Shown here piece after piece: positions 12,219 through 24,103 of a stretch of 64,000 bases of DNA. The stretch is from Trametes villosa (lineage: Eukaryota > Basidiomycota > Agaricomycetes > Polyporales > Polyporaceae), in the NCBI GenBank assembly GCA_002964805.2, contig PUDQ02000001.1:1388001-1452000 (forward strand), given 5' to 3'. A program made the translations under genes and the position numbers. The notes below the pieces were generated by a model that was given only the letters and a program-made list of their open reading frames with translations, ran no database searches and had not been told where the DNA came from. How positions within the stretch are numbered: the first letter of the stretch is position 1; each line of letters begins with the position of its first letter.

Positions 12219-12957
12219 ATGAATACACACAAGTTCGCCCATGTGAACATGGTGCCGGGCGCAGCGATGGGCCTCAACGGTGGCGTCGCCCTCAACAACC
12301 AAGCTCTACAGCTTGAACGTCAGGGAGACCTCAAAGGCGCAGAGCGTATGCACCTGGAAGCCATCCGAGTCAAGGAAGCCAGTCTGGGTACAGACAACAT
12401 CACGACGGCAGTCTCGTACAACGGCCTCGGCGAGCTCTACCTCAAGATGGAACGGTTCGACAAGGCTGAGGAATACCTCGATAAGGCTCTCCGTGTGCGC
12501 AGCCAGTCGGGCCCCAAGTCCGACCTGGCTGTGACCCGAGACAACCTGGGCCGACTTTACGAGATGAAGGGCGACTTGCAGGCGGCTCATGACATCCGCA
12601 AGCAAGGCGTCCTCGACGACAATATCGCATGCGGCAATTACGATGTAGGACATGCAAGGTGCACTCACCGGTTCGGTGCTAACAGGAGAGCTCGTAGTGC
12701 CCCAAGCTCTCCAATAGCAAGAGCGAAGTGAAGTCATGCTCCGGGTGCAACGTTGAGTACCCTGATTGAGGACTTGGGATACGCTGGGTTAACGTATCTT
12801 TGCAGGGAATCTACTATTGCTCCAAGCCGTGTCAAGCGAGTATCGGGGAATATTGCGTAGAGATTGGCTGCTCACATTCTGTCAACTGTAGGTGGCGGAT
12901 TGGAAAAGACACAAGAAGTACTGCCGTCGCGTCGACAGAGCGGCCACAAAGGCCTGA
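12219..12957 (+). CDS. TPR repeat protein with C-terminal MYND zinc finger
   Basis: Four exons (12219-12644, 12698-12751, 12806-12835, 12892-12957) give about 191 residues. Residues 20-130 form helical TPR-like repeats of the kinesin-light-chain type (ALNNQALQLERQGDLKGAER, YNGLGELYLKMERFDKAEEY, VTRDNLGRLYEMKGDLQAAHD). The C-terminus is a MYND finger: CGNYDC, CSGC, YYCSKPCQVADWKRHKKYC. TPR and MYND modules both bind partner proteins, so this is likely an adaptor; its partners are unknown. The third intron (12836-12891) must start GC, because that is the only donor keeping the CQVADWKRHK frame. The second donor, gttgag at 12752, is weak. Confidence 0.85.
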
Positions 12958-13734
12958 GTTATCTGAAGGTTCGCATACTGCCGGTGGGACCGTCATGTAT
13001 CTTCGCTGACGCTTGCCCATGCTCTGTCTCTTGTGTAGGTCAATACTTGGAATCTAGTCGCGTTTGCTAATTAAGAATAAAGGCCTCTCACCGTGTATTT
13101 GTAGCATCGAGTCTAAGGACGAATGGTGGCTAGGCTTGTATATAGTGCTATGTTCCTGTATTATCTCACTTGTGCCTATCTCAGAACTCACTATCTGTAT
13201 ACGCCATTATCATACCGGGAAACGGTCGCAGTGGAGGTGGAGGCACCGGTGGTAGGATGAGAGGTGTGTAGGACCACACTCGAGCTCGCAACTTCGACTT
13301 CAGCCACACACAGACGCGCGCTTCATGACCGTGTTTGTGTCACGTGCGCTTAATTCCAGGCGCCTGGCATGACGTCGAGCGCTTCCTCGGACGCAGAGCC
13401 GCCTCACCGCGGCGTCGTGCTCGACGATCGTTACTCGTCCCTCCCACGTTCTGCGGTGTGGCCTACGGCATGCATGTGCATCAAACCTAGCCTTACTCCA
13501 ACCTCTGGTCTGACTGAAACATAACCAGCAGGTCCACTGAGCTAGGTACATATTGCACACAGCGTAAACCAAACAAGCCCGGCCGCGGGAGCACTGACCA
13601 GTGCGTCGGCGCATCAGTCCTGTCGGCGTAGGTCGGCGTATTAATAGCTTCTCTCTGGACTGCTTGTCGGAATAGCTCTCCGCCTCTCGATCCTCTTCTT
13701 GCGAGTACCTTGTTTCTGCTAGGCTTTCGTAGAC
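12958..13734. other. Intergenic region
   Basis: Roughly 780 bp between two plus-strand genes. It should contain the 3' end of the TPR-MYND transcript and the promoter of the GRAM gene. The last 100 bases before 13735 are pyrimidine-rich, consistent with a leader. No open frame here is convincing. Confidence 0.45.
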
Positions 13735-16170
13735 ATGAGCTTCGACGGACAGGCAGGGGGCCTCTTCCCTCCCCCGTTACACCACTCCAGGCAGGGCTCT
13801 TCGTCTTCTCTGTCCGCGGAGGCTGCTAGTGCCCCTCCTCTCCCGCCAAGACCTGGCGGAACGGCCGTCCCAGCAATCGCGGTCGAAGATACGGGGTCGA
13901 GATCAGAGGACGAGTCTACGACGCCGGCGTACGGGGAGGTGCTTGGGGCGTCGACATCCACTGTGAATCTCTTGACATCCAAGGACGAAGAGCAACTCTC
14001 GGAGGTGCAGTTGCGTGAGCTGTATGATGACGAGGAAATTGAGCGATTCTTGCATCTGTTCTCTACTGTGAGTACATCCATGGTTCTTGTGGGGGCGACG
14101 GTTTATTCCTGACGTTGGCGCACGGCAGTATGTACGGGAGGTGCGCGCACCCGGCTCGCTCTCATCCACCAATGTTGCACACGCCGCTTCAGCAAGCGCT
14201 CCTGCGTTATCCGAAACGTTGTCAACTACAGAGGATCCTCCGAAACCGAGTACTAGTCAATCACCGGCTACGGAAGATAGCAGCTCGCGCTCTTTCTCAG
14301 AGCGCATTGCAGTGGTAAGCCCTTCCACCACTGCATTGCGGTTCCGTACGAGTCTGAGCCATATGATCGTAGGACTACTTCCTACCCCTCCTACCTCCGC
14401 CGCGGCCCCCGCCGCCCGAATTCAGCCTGGGCCGCCTGAGGCAGACCGTGCAGCGTCTGTACGTCGCGCTCGAACCACTGTACAGCCTCTTTGCTGTCCC
14501 GCTTCTGAGGCTTGCGACATGGGAAAATCCACGCACGAGCTTCGCATACTGTGCTGTGAGCCGCTCTGTTATCCGGACCTATTGCGGAGCCTTGTACTCA
14601 CGAGGCACCCCTCTTGCCAGCTTTACTGGATTCTGTGGTATCACGGGCTGCTGCTATCTGCGCTACTGCTACGCGTGCTCTACAGCCTACTCCGCCGCAG
14701 GCTCCACCCATACCCCAGCCTCGACGAGCTTCGCCAGCATCGGACTCGGATAGATCGCTCGCATACGTTCGGGGCGATGCTCTCCGCACGATTAGCCGCT
14801 ACGCCTTCATTAGGCGTGGAGGACGTGTGGCATCTTTTCAAGGATTATAGGCATACACGGAAGCTGAAGAAGGCGGCGAAGCACGCTGTCGCGGTGGATG
14901 ATACACAGTCGGACGACGCGGCGAGTATCCACAGCGTCGCTACGGAGAAGCCAGAAGAAAACCACGAAGATCCACTTGAAGACCTCAAAGACGAGGACCT
15001 CAAACGTCTGGGTCTATTCGCCCTATGCGAAGTAGCTGACCTACTGGAACGTATCAAGAAGTGAGGGTGTTTTATCCCAGGCGGCAGCCCTTTTTTCTGA
15101 AGACTTCTTAGCATCTTCCTCTGGCGCAACCCCGGTGCCTCTGTCTTCTACGGAGCGGTGAGTGCGGCAATGCCTACCGAAATCACCTATCTTACCGTCT
15201 ACCGAAGGTGTTGTTTGGCTGGTTCTTCTTAGCGCTACTACCTGCACAGTACTTGATACGATCTGTGGGCTTTCTGTTCGGCGCGTTCTACTGGCACATC
15301 ATCCCAATCTTGGTGGCCGTCCCTCCATCTGAGCGATCCCGGTACGTCCTGGTTGATGTCCAATGTACCAAGAGGGTTACGAGCTTACCGTCTGCCAGCT
15401 TCCCGCCGCTTCTGTCAAAAGTGCCTACGGATACCGAGTATGCAATGGACCTGATTTCACAGCGTGTTGCCAGAGGCTTGCCGGTGCGACCGAAGAAACG
15501 CAGACGCCAGCGACGCTCATCCGATGCTAGCATCTCCGGCATAGCCATAGAAGAAGTGCACAAGGAGAGTGAAAGCTCCTCAGTCGATTGGAACAAGTGG
15601 GGAGATCGCCTGGCGTCGACAAAGGAGCGTACCGGGGAGATCAAGAAGATACTTCGAGACGGCCAGGTAAGACGACGTCCGCATATGTACCGTTCGCGCT
15701 ACGAAGTCTGACAGAAGTACGACGTGAACGCAGTGGAAGCAGCCGGAGAATTGGAAGGCGGCACTGGGTCCGACGTCGACGGTGGTGACGCCACAAAGCG
15801 GGCCCGAGCCCCGGATCGAGACGCACAGTGCGTCTTCCTTGACACATTCTACGTCGACGGCCTGTCACTAACGCGTGGCGCAGCCTTCCCGGCGCAACTG
15901 AAGCAGCACCCCGGCCTGATCACGCTCACGCCAACGACGGTCTTCTTCACTCCGCTGCTGTCATCCAGCGCCGCACTCTCCATTCCGCTCGCCGACGTGA
16001 CAAGAGTGAAGAAGGGCAGTCTGATGAAGGGCATCGACATCCACTACAACGACGCGCGCGCAGACGGCTCTGCCGAGGCCAAGGAGGCCAAGTTCCTCTT
16101 TGTTGGATCGCGGGACGATCTGTTTGCAAGGCTTGTCAGCTGGGGCGGCAAGCGGTGGACGAACGTGTAG
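13735..16170 (+). CDS. GRAM-domain multi-pass membrane protein
   Basis: Eight exons (13735-14067, 14129-14314, 14373-14555, 14621-15060, 15112-15157, 15208-15341, 15399-15666, 15715-16170) give about 681 residues. The N-terminal 170 residues are Ser/Pro-rich and acidic. Two hydrophobic blocks follow, each preceded by a W-[EN]-N/R-N-P motif (ATWENPRTSFAYCALYW and FLWRNPGASVFYGAVLFGW). The arrangement resembles membrane hairpins of fungal GRAM/peroxin-dysferlin-type proteins. The C-terminal part, about residues 560-680, looks like a GRAM/PH-like domain (VFLDTFYVDGLSLTRGAAF through LFARLVSWGGKRW). GRAM domains bind membrane lipids, so a membrane-contact or organelle role is plausible but not shown. 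I do not recognise a named ortholog. Confidence 0.82.
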
Positions 16171-16513
16171 CATACACTTGGGCGACCCAGACTTATGTTG
16201 GTGAGAAGGTTCAATGAGCTCGGTGGATGTCAACGGCTGACGATATGATGACCATCATTCAGTACTTCGACAGTTTGTTGCGTGTTGTATCGACGCTGGA
16301 TGCATGCACAATTTGACTTACGATGCGTCACTGCGACTCCGAAGCTGAGCTAATCGGGGAATACTGTTTCCTGACTTCACTACGCCCCGAAGCATCGCGA
16401 TCTGCGCGCACGTCTGGTCTACGCTCGCCGCTCTCGCTCTACCTCCAGCTTGCACTCTTACTCCTCCTCCACCATCTAAAGCTTTCGTCCACAGACTTGC
16501 CTCAGCCCTTTCC
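16171..16513. promoter_or_regulatory. Intergenic, promoter region of REC8
   Basis: About 340 bp between the GRAM gene stop and the REC8 start. The last 100 bases are rich in CT (gctctacctccagcttgcac and similar), a typical leader. No other feature is visible. Confidence 0.45.
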
Positions 16514-19510
16514 ATGTTCTTCTCCCCGGATCTCTTAGAGCGCAGAGATAGTGGTTATGGACTTCTGTGGTAAGTCCCAGATTCTGCGCGCGTGCTCATT
16601 CCTACATGTACCGACGACGCGCAGGCTGGCAGCCACCCTCGGGGCCAAGTCATCGTTCAGAAAGCTGCCCAAGCGTTCCGTCTTAACCGCCGACATATCG
16701 CAGTTATGTGAACTTATTGCAGAACCGGCGGAGCCACTTGCACTCCGCTTGTCGAGTAATCTCATGATCGGCGTTGCTCGGTACGTCTGTCCATTGTGAA
16801 GAGCTGTGCCGTCGCACTGACAGCAGCACCCACCAGTGTCTACAAAGGTAAATTGTGCGCATACATCGTGCTGTACGGCCGCTAACAGGGTATATGCGTG
16901 CAGTCAAGCAGGAGCTCTTCTATACCGACGTGACGACATGCTTCAACGCGCTCAAGAAGGCAGTACAAGACCTGAGCGCGATGTCTGCAAACGCTGCTCA
17001 GCTGCAGATGGGGCAGCCGGCGATGCGGTACGCCCAATATTCGTAAACCTGGAACTTGCAGGAGTCTGATGCGCGACCCCCTACCGTTAGGGCCGAGGCT
17101 CTGACATTGACGGCGGACCCCGGTACTGCGTTTGGTATCGACTTCGATAGTATCTTCGTCATTGTAAGTGTATCTCCTTGGTTTGCTGCTCGCACCACTA
17201 AGCACAAGCACAGGGTTCTACGCAGCAAGGTGCGTTGATCCGATCGCGCTGTTCGCAATGACCTCATAAGTTTATCAGCTCGTGAGGACGAGGAGAACGC
17301 CTCGGATGACGAAGACTACGACCCAAAGTCGAAGAAGCCGAAGTCGAAAGGGAAACAGAAGCAGAAGGACGCCCCCTCGTCCGCGATCGTCGAGCACGGC
17401 CGTGCGCTCCACACTCTGGACGAACACCACGGCCACCTCTTCGCAGACTCGTTCGGCGGGTCGATTGGAGGGAGTGCGCCGGGCGGCGGTGCGGGCCCGT
17501 CGTCATCGCAGTTCGATGGTGGCTTTGGTCTGGGCTTCGACGACAACGTGTTCGCTCTACCGGAGGGTGCTGGTGAGGCTGACATCGGCGAAGAGCTTGC
17601 CCGAGAGCTCGGCGAAGGCTGGGGATCAGCGCCGCAGGGGTACGTCTTCATCTGCTTAAACTTAGGCGTCCACTCCTCACACTTGCTACAGTCTGCATGG
17701 GCCGAACGCTCTTGGCCTTGGCCTGGATGGAGGCGCCTTTGACCTGGGCGCAAACGCGGGCTTGGGCGACGACTTCAGGTTCGATGCGCAAGACGTGGAT
17801 ATGCACCCACCGGAGGCTGCGACGTCTCCCGGGTTCCTTGACCGGGGTAAGATATTCACGAAAGCGTCTGAGGTGGTCCTGACGTGCGTCTCAGGGAGTA
17901 TCCCACCTGCGAGCGCTGTCATCATACCCCTTGCGCCTTTCAGCCCTCATGGCTCTGAAGGACACGCACATGCCAACGCGGACGGACAGCCAGCTCCTCG
18001 CAAAGCGAAGCGTGTCAGACTACTACTCGATGCTCGGACTGAGCTCACGGACGACGAGCTGAAGGTACGTCTGGTCGAAGTTCTGACGATACATGTGCTG
18101 ACACTCGTGTAGATGTCTCGGGCGAACTACGTCCAGGAGCAAGAGCATCTCAAGCGGCGCGAGGCGCAGAAGAAGCTGGAGAAGGACAACAGCAAGCTCA
18201 TCGAAGAGATGATCTACGGTGCACCGAAGGGCGGTGAGTCTCGAGGCTTCACCTTTAGGTTTCTCAATCATTGGCTGACGGCCATATGTGTACCAGTGGA
18301 AGCGCCTGTGCTGGTAGATTTCTGGCTCGAGAACTTCAGAATACAGGTCGAAGCCCGTTCAGGAGAACTGCATGTTGATATGCAAGGTATGTCGTCGTCG
18401 CGGTAGTCCATTCCATATGGCTGATGCTGTCGCAGGCGAACCACCTCAGAAGCGGCGCAGGATTTCTGACGCGGGTCTCACTGGCCTGGGCTTGGGCGAT
18501 ATCCCCATGGACGTTGATCACGACATGGGCCTTGGTGTTGTAGGCGGAGATTTTGCCGACTTCCGTGAGTACTCGTCAGCATATGCTGCTACGATCGCGC
18601 TGAAGAACCATACAGAGAACCCCGCAGACGATTTCAACTTCGAATCCCGGATGCGGTCGTCTGAGGTTTGCGTCCAGGAGCTACGCTGAGTATCTGAACA
18701 CTAATGCATTTTCTGCAGGAGCCTGGCCAAGCACGTCGTGGTTCCCGCCCGCCGTCCGCCTTGGGAAGTCACTTCGACTTCGACCTTCGCCCAAACCAGG
18801 GCAACGTCTCCGCGTCTCAGCGCAGCGCGTTCTTCCCGTGGGACCACGCCGGGCCTAGTTCTTCCGTCGCTGGAGCGCCGTTCGACTTCGACGGCAGTGA
18901 TGTGTTCAGCGCACTGCGTCCTACGAGCAAGAGAGGGAACTCGGTTGGGAGCAGGCGCGAGAGTCTGCTGCTGCCAGGCGGTGGTACCGTACCTCCGTCT
19001 CCGGCTGACCTGGGTCTGAGGAACTCGCAGATTGGCGGAGAGGACTTCCAGTTCAACGGTATGTCCCAATACTCGATTGGAAGGGTGCTGCGATACTCAC
19101 GCGAGGGTTGTGCAGTACCTGAAGAGGAGGTCGTCGACGAATCCCAGCAGTCGAACGTCTTGACCCTCGAACGCAACTCGTTCAACTTCTTAGAGTACGT
19201 ACGCGTAGCTGGGCACTTCCAAGCACCCTATTCACGTACATCCTCCTATGCAGGTACGCGAAGGTGCAGCTCAGCGCATACCCGTCTGCAACCTCCGAAC
19301 TCCTATTCGACGATGTCGTGCCAAAGGCGACCAGCACCCGCCGCGTTGCGGCCGCTGCCTTCTACCACTGCTTGGGTACGTCCGTACCAGCTGTTCCTCG
19401 TATGCCCAGCCACTGATCCCACATATCGATGCACAGTACTCTCCACGAAGAACTTGTTGAGCGTCAGACAGGACGAGCCGTACGGCGCATTGAACATCCG
19501 GGTGAAGTAA
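16514..19510 (+). CDS. REC8: Meiotic cohesin kleisin Rec8-like (Rad21/Rec8 family)
   Basis: Kleisin subunit that closes the cohesin ring on sister chromatids. The N-terminus, MFFSPDLLERRDSGYGLLWL then KSSFRKLPKRSVLTADI, matches Rec8 rather than mitotic Rad21, which begins MFYSEAIL. It continues RVYKVKQELFYTDV. The C-terminus (YAKVQLSAYPSA...FYHCLVLSTKNLLSV) is the winged-helix that binds Smc1. Seventeen exons fit, about 708 residues. Donor/acceptor pairs include 16570-16624, 16781-16836, 16848-16903, 17028-17090, 17164-17213, 17230-17278 and 17640-17691. Exons of 11 nt (16837-16847) and 16 nt (17214-17229) are needed to keep frame. A 51-nt segment (18565-18615) has perfect GT-AG ends and is also open in frame, so it may be spliced or retained (+17 residues). 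The middle is acidic and low-complexity, as expected for a kleisin linker. Confidence 0.9.
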
Positions 19511-20683
19511 GATTGACCCAGCTCAAACCTGACCACTATGGTCACGGTGTGACGTGCACGTGAAACGGGCGTTCAAATGCTTGGATTTGTACGGTAAGTC
19601 GCTATAGGCAAGCGCCCTACGGGAGAGGCGGCCCGGGGGGCGAAGTACGAGTACTACAGTAAAGCTAGGGACATTGAGTACGAGGTGGTATGTACAGTAA
19701 ACAAAATAAGGCCATAAGATTAGAAGCCCGAGGGATAGTACACTAAAGATAGTAGGTTCACGAAGTGGAAGGACAGTCGAGTTCATCGAGAATACTATTT
19801 GGCAAGACGCGGTGGCTGCGATACTTCTTCGCAGCTCACTGGCGGCTTGCGTACCATTACGACCGCGCCGGTACGCGTCCATGAAGCGACGCAAACGCGT
19901 GTAGAACCGCCGTATACCCCTGGCCCGCTTCCCCTTCCGCGGCATCGGGCCCTCTATCCAGTCGGCGCGCGCCCCGCAGTGAGCGGCCGTCGCGAGTGTG
20001 CGCTCGCCCGCTGCCGCATAACTCGACAAATTTCCACCTGCCCCTTTGGGCTATCTAAATAGACGCCCAAACCGCCCGCGACGCGACCGCAATGGCCACT
20101 GTTTGCAGACGGCAGGGCTGTTTCTTTATCGCGTGCATCAAAACGATTGAATCATACATGGGTACATTCTGATCCACCCAAATAACAAAGAACGGAGAAC
20201 TGCGGGCTGGGTAGGTTTTCTCGTATTTCTCCCCTGCCAGATTCTTGCAAGCGTGACAAAATGGAAGCACGTGATGTGGTCAGGTTTGAGCTGGGTCAAT
20301 CTTAATTGAAATGACTCGATTTCGTTCTATGCAGCGCGTTCCAATACGTACGTCGCGCTCGGACGCTTCCGCGAATAGCATCGTACCTGCTGTATCTCTT
20401 GTACCAATCATTTTGCCCGCATTTGCACCGTTTCGCGCCTGTGGCACGGCGTAGCACGACGCTAGACTATGGCAGTGAAGCACCCCTACTCGCTCAGCCC
20501 AGTGCCGCCGCCGGTGGTCTCATGGACAAGGCGGAGGGAGCTCAAACGCCGGAGCAAGGAGTGCTTAAGTGCTTACATAATCAATAAGAGCATCCTCGGA
20601 TCGTTGAGCGAGCGTGCGCTAAAGATTTGAAGAGATCATGGCGGTCGCGTCGGACCACCGCGCCCTCCTCACGCCCTCCTCGC
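19511..20683. other. Intergenic region
   Basis: About 1.2 kb between REC8 and the isomerase gene. Open frames on both strands (for example 19523-20029 minus) lack domains and splice partners. The part just before 20684 should hold the isomerase promoter. Nothing else is recognisable. Confidence 0.45.
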
Positions 20684-21704
<1,021 letters not shown>

Positions 21705-22000
21705 TCTTTTGTCGGGCGTTGTATATAGATACCTGTTAGGGTTGTGCTCCCTTCTACGTCTGGCTTTCGCTTTTTGGAGGATCCTGCTCGGGATACCCGC
21801 GTAGGCGGTGAGGCTGGCGAGAATCAAAGGGGTGTGTTTCGTGATCAAGAAAAGTACGGGCACATTTCGGAAATACGTATAAGGTCGTTTAGAGTCGGTA
21901 AGATTCGTTTCGTGGCTGATGTCGGCGTTTGTACTGGGCGAGAGGGACGGCGAATAGTGTAATACGGATGAAATACTTCTTGGACGGCAGCCCGCCGGGA

Positions 22001-24103
22001 TCACTGAGTAACCGCCTCTTGTTCCGCGGCGTTTTGGTGGTTGAAGCCCTTGGTCAGTATCATGCTTGCCTGAATGAAAAAGAGTATGAAGAGGACGGTG
22101 AATGCGATGGCCGGAATCAGGATAAAAACGCCCTTGAGGTCGACGAATGCAATGAGGATGTGTCCGGCGAGGAAAACCAGCGACCACCACGCGAGCGCGC
22201 GGGGAAAGGCGTATATGGCTGCAATGGGCTGGAAGCCGAGCTTCGGGTGCTGGACGCGCAGGAGGTGATCTGCCTGTAAAGCGAGCGCGTCAGTGGCCAG
22301 TGGACGAATGGACGAACGCTGGAGTGTGGACGGACCGCCATCGCTGCGGTGTGATTCTCCGCCCCGGCGTACTTGTGCAACAAGAGGGAGCCTGAGGCGA
22401 CAGCGCCGAGGCCGAGGGTGACAGAGAACGTCGCGAAAGACGCGGATACAGGGTTCGTGGGACGCAGCGCACTGGCCACTCCGGGACTGTATGAGGACGA
22501 GGACGCCGCGGTCGTCAGGAACGCAGTCGCTCCAGATAGCATAGACACTGACATTACTAGTCCTAAAGCCTAGATGAGGAGGCGGGGGTAGATGGAGCGT
22601 AAGTGCTTGGACACCGCGCCACGGCTGGGTGCACGGGACGCACCATGACGCACGACTCCTTCCACTCCTTGATCACTGTCGGCGCGAACTCGCGCCAGTG
22701 CTTGCCGAACGCGATGTCGTCGACGAAGAGCAGCCTGAGCTCCTCCGCGCGGCGGCTGGGGATATTGAGCAGCAGGCAGGTGCAGGCGCCGTCTAGTAAG
22801 AGGTTGCGTTGAACGGGTGCTTTGTCGTAGCGACGCTGGTCGCGCGAGATCCTCGCGTAGTCCTCGCCGCAGAACGTATGGTACCGGTGTCTCGCTACTC
22901 CCCACAGTTAGCTTACTTTCGAAATGTGTTGCGTTTGCACTCACCAATAATACCCCAGAGGCGGGCTACAGTACGCTATCAGCATGAAAAAGGTAAGGTG
23001 AAGATAGCATCGGCTGGACCCACCTGTGATCCAAGTATCGTACTCGTCGGTTACAGCTACAGGCACCCGCTTAGTTGTAGATGGATCCGTGACGAGCAGA
23101 CCTGGACAACGTACTGTCATTTTTCAATATTTCCAGGAATTGAGCACATTCATCAGCGGTATACGGGAAGGTCGACATCAACGACGTTAGCAGATCTAAA
23201 CGGTCGATGAGCTCGTGCATTCGATGTTCGGACGGCGAGGGTCCCTACCAGCTCTAGCCTGAGTAAAGATACTGATTAGCTCCTTCTTCAGCTTCGCGGG
23301 CACACGACGGTGCGGGAAGTATTCGCAGTGTTTCCAGTATTGTTCCTGCAGCAGAAATTCTGGCAGTGGCGCGCGTAAGTCCTCGGCCCCTCGTGTCCGT
23401 ACACTCTCACGTACTCAGGTGCCCGACAGAGCACGCCGGCGGCAAGTCAATGCCGTGGCGGTACGGGTCGACGTCGTTCAGCCAGAAGACCGTGCAGTTC
23501 AGGTGATCGACGAAGTAATACTTGCAGGTCTTTCCATCCGTGTCGGGGTTCAGATATACTTCATAGTCCTCCGGCAGGGCGATGTCCAGCGCCTTTGCCT
23601 CGAAATGCTTCGCCCAGTAGAGGACGATGTCCGCGCGATCCATCGGGATGTCCGTCACGACGTGCTTCTCAGCGTGAATTCGGTACGGCGAGCCCTCAGG
23701 ATTGATTCGCCCAGACCAGCCCGCCGCGAAAAAAGGAAGCCTAAAGATTTCGGTCAACTTGGCCGGTCAGCGATGAGACGTAAGAGAGAGAGACACCACA
23801 ACGCACTCGGGGAGGTTGACGCAAGAATGTAAACCCATCGGTATGGCCATGTATTCAGGGGAAACCCTGTGTAGAATAACGCCTGAGGTCACACTCTGAC
23901 AACGTGATAACCACTGAATCTTACAAAATCTGTCTGTCGTAGCGGTCGTTTTGGGAGGGCGTCATGGGGACGAGTTCCCCGTTCTCAGAGTAGCCAGGGA
24001 GCTTCTCATTGATTTCAATTACTAGCCCGTCGTGACATGGCCCCATACAGCCTGAGGACCCAGAGCATTCTGAGAGCGAGTGGTTATCAACAAGAACAGG
24101 CAT
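22001..24103 (-). CDS. Agaricomycete WW-like domain protein with C-terminal membrane segments
   Basis: Ten exons (24103-23925, 23866-23807, 23740-23415, 23359-23249, 23195-23115, 23056-23024, 22965-22945, 22894-22644, 22569-22336, 22273-22001) give about 522 residues. The order is: a short disordered N-terminus; two WW-like strands (AAGWSGRINPEGSPYRIH; KYYFVDHLNCTVFWLND); a helical middle (EQYWKHCEYFPHRRVPAKLK, FCGEDYARISRDQRRYDKAP); then three or four hydrophobic segments (ASFATFSVTLGLGAVASGSL, WWSLVFLAGHILIAFV, IPAIAFTVLFILFF). From memory this layout matches a large family of uncharacterised Agaricomycete proteins; its function is unknown. The start is uncertain: the frame is open to an ATG at 24253 (about 572 residues). 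It is convergent with IDI1, 296 bp apart. Confidence 0.82.

Noticed and set aside
16971..17061. 34-nt intron in REC8 ending at the cag before gagtctgatg
   Set aside because: Too short and out of phase. The acceptor at 17089-17090 gives a 63-nt intron in frame.
205..19510. Functional link between the Ime2-type kinase and REC8 as a meiotic cluster
   Set aside because: Both relate to meiosis in fungi, but unrelated housekeeping genes lie between them and nothing indicates co-regulation.
22001..22554. Separate 163-residue membrane protein starting at 22554
   Set aside because: The 22570-22643 intron joins it in frame to the upstream exons, and the joined order matches the larger Agaricomycete family.
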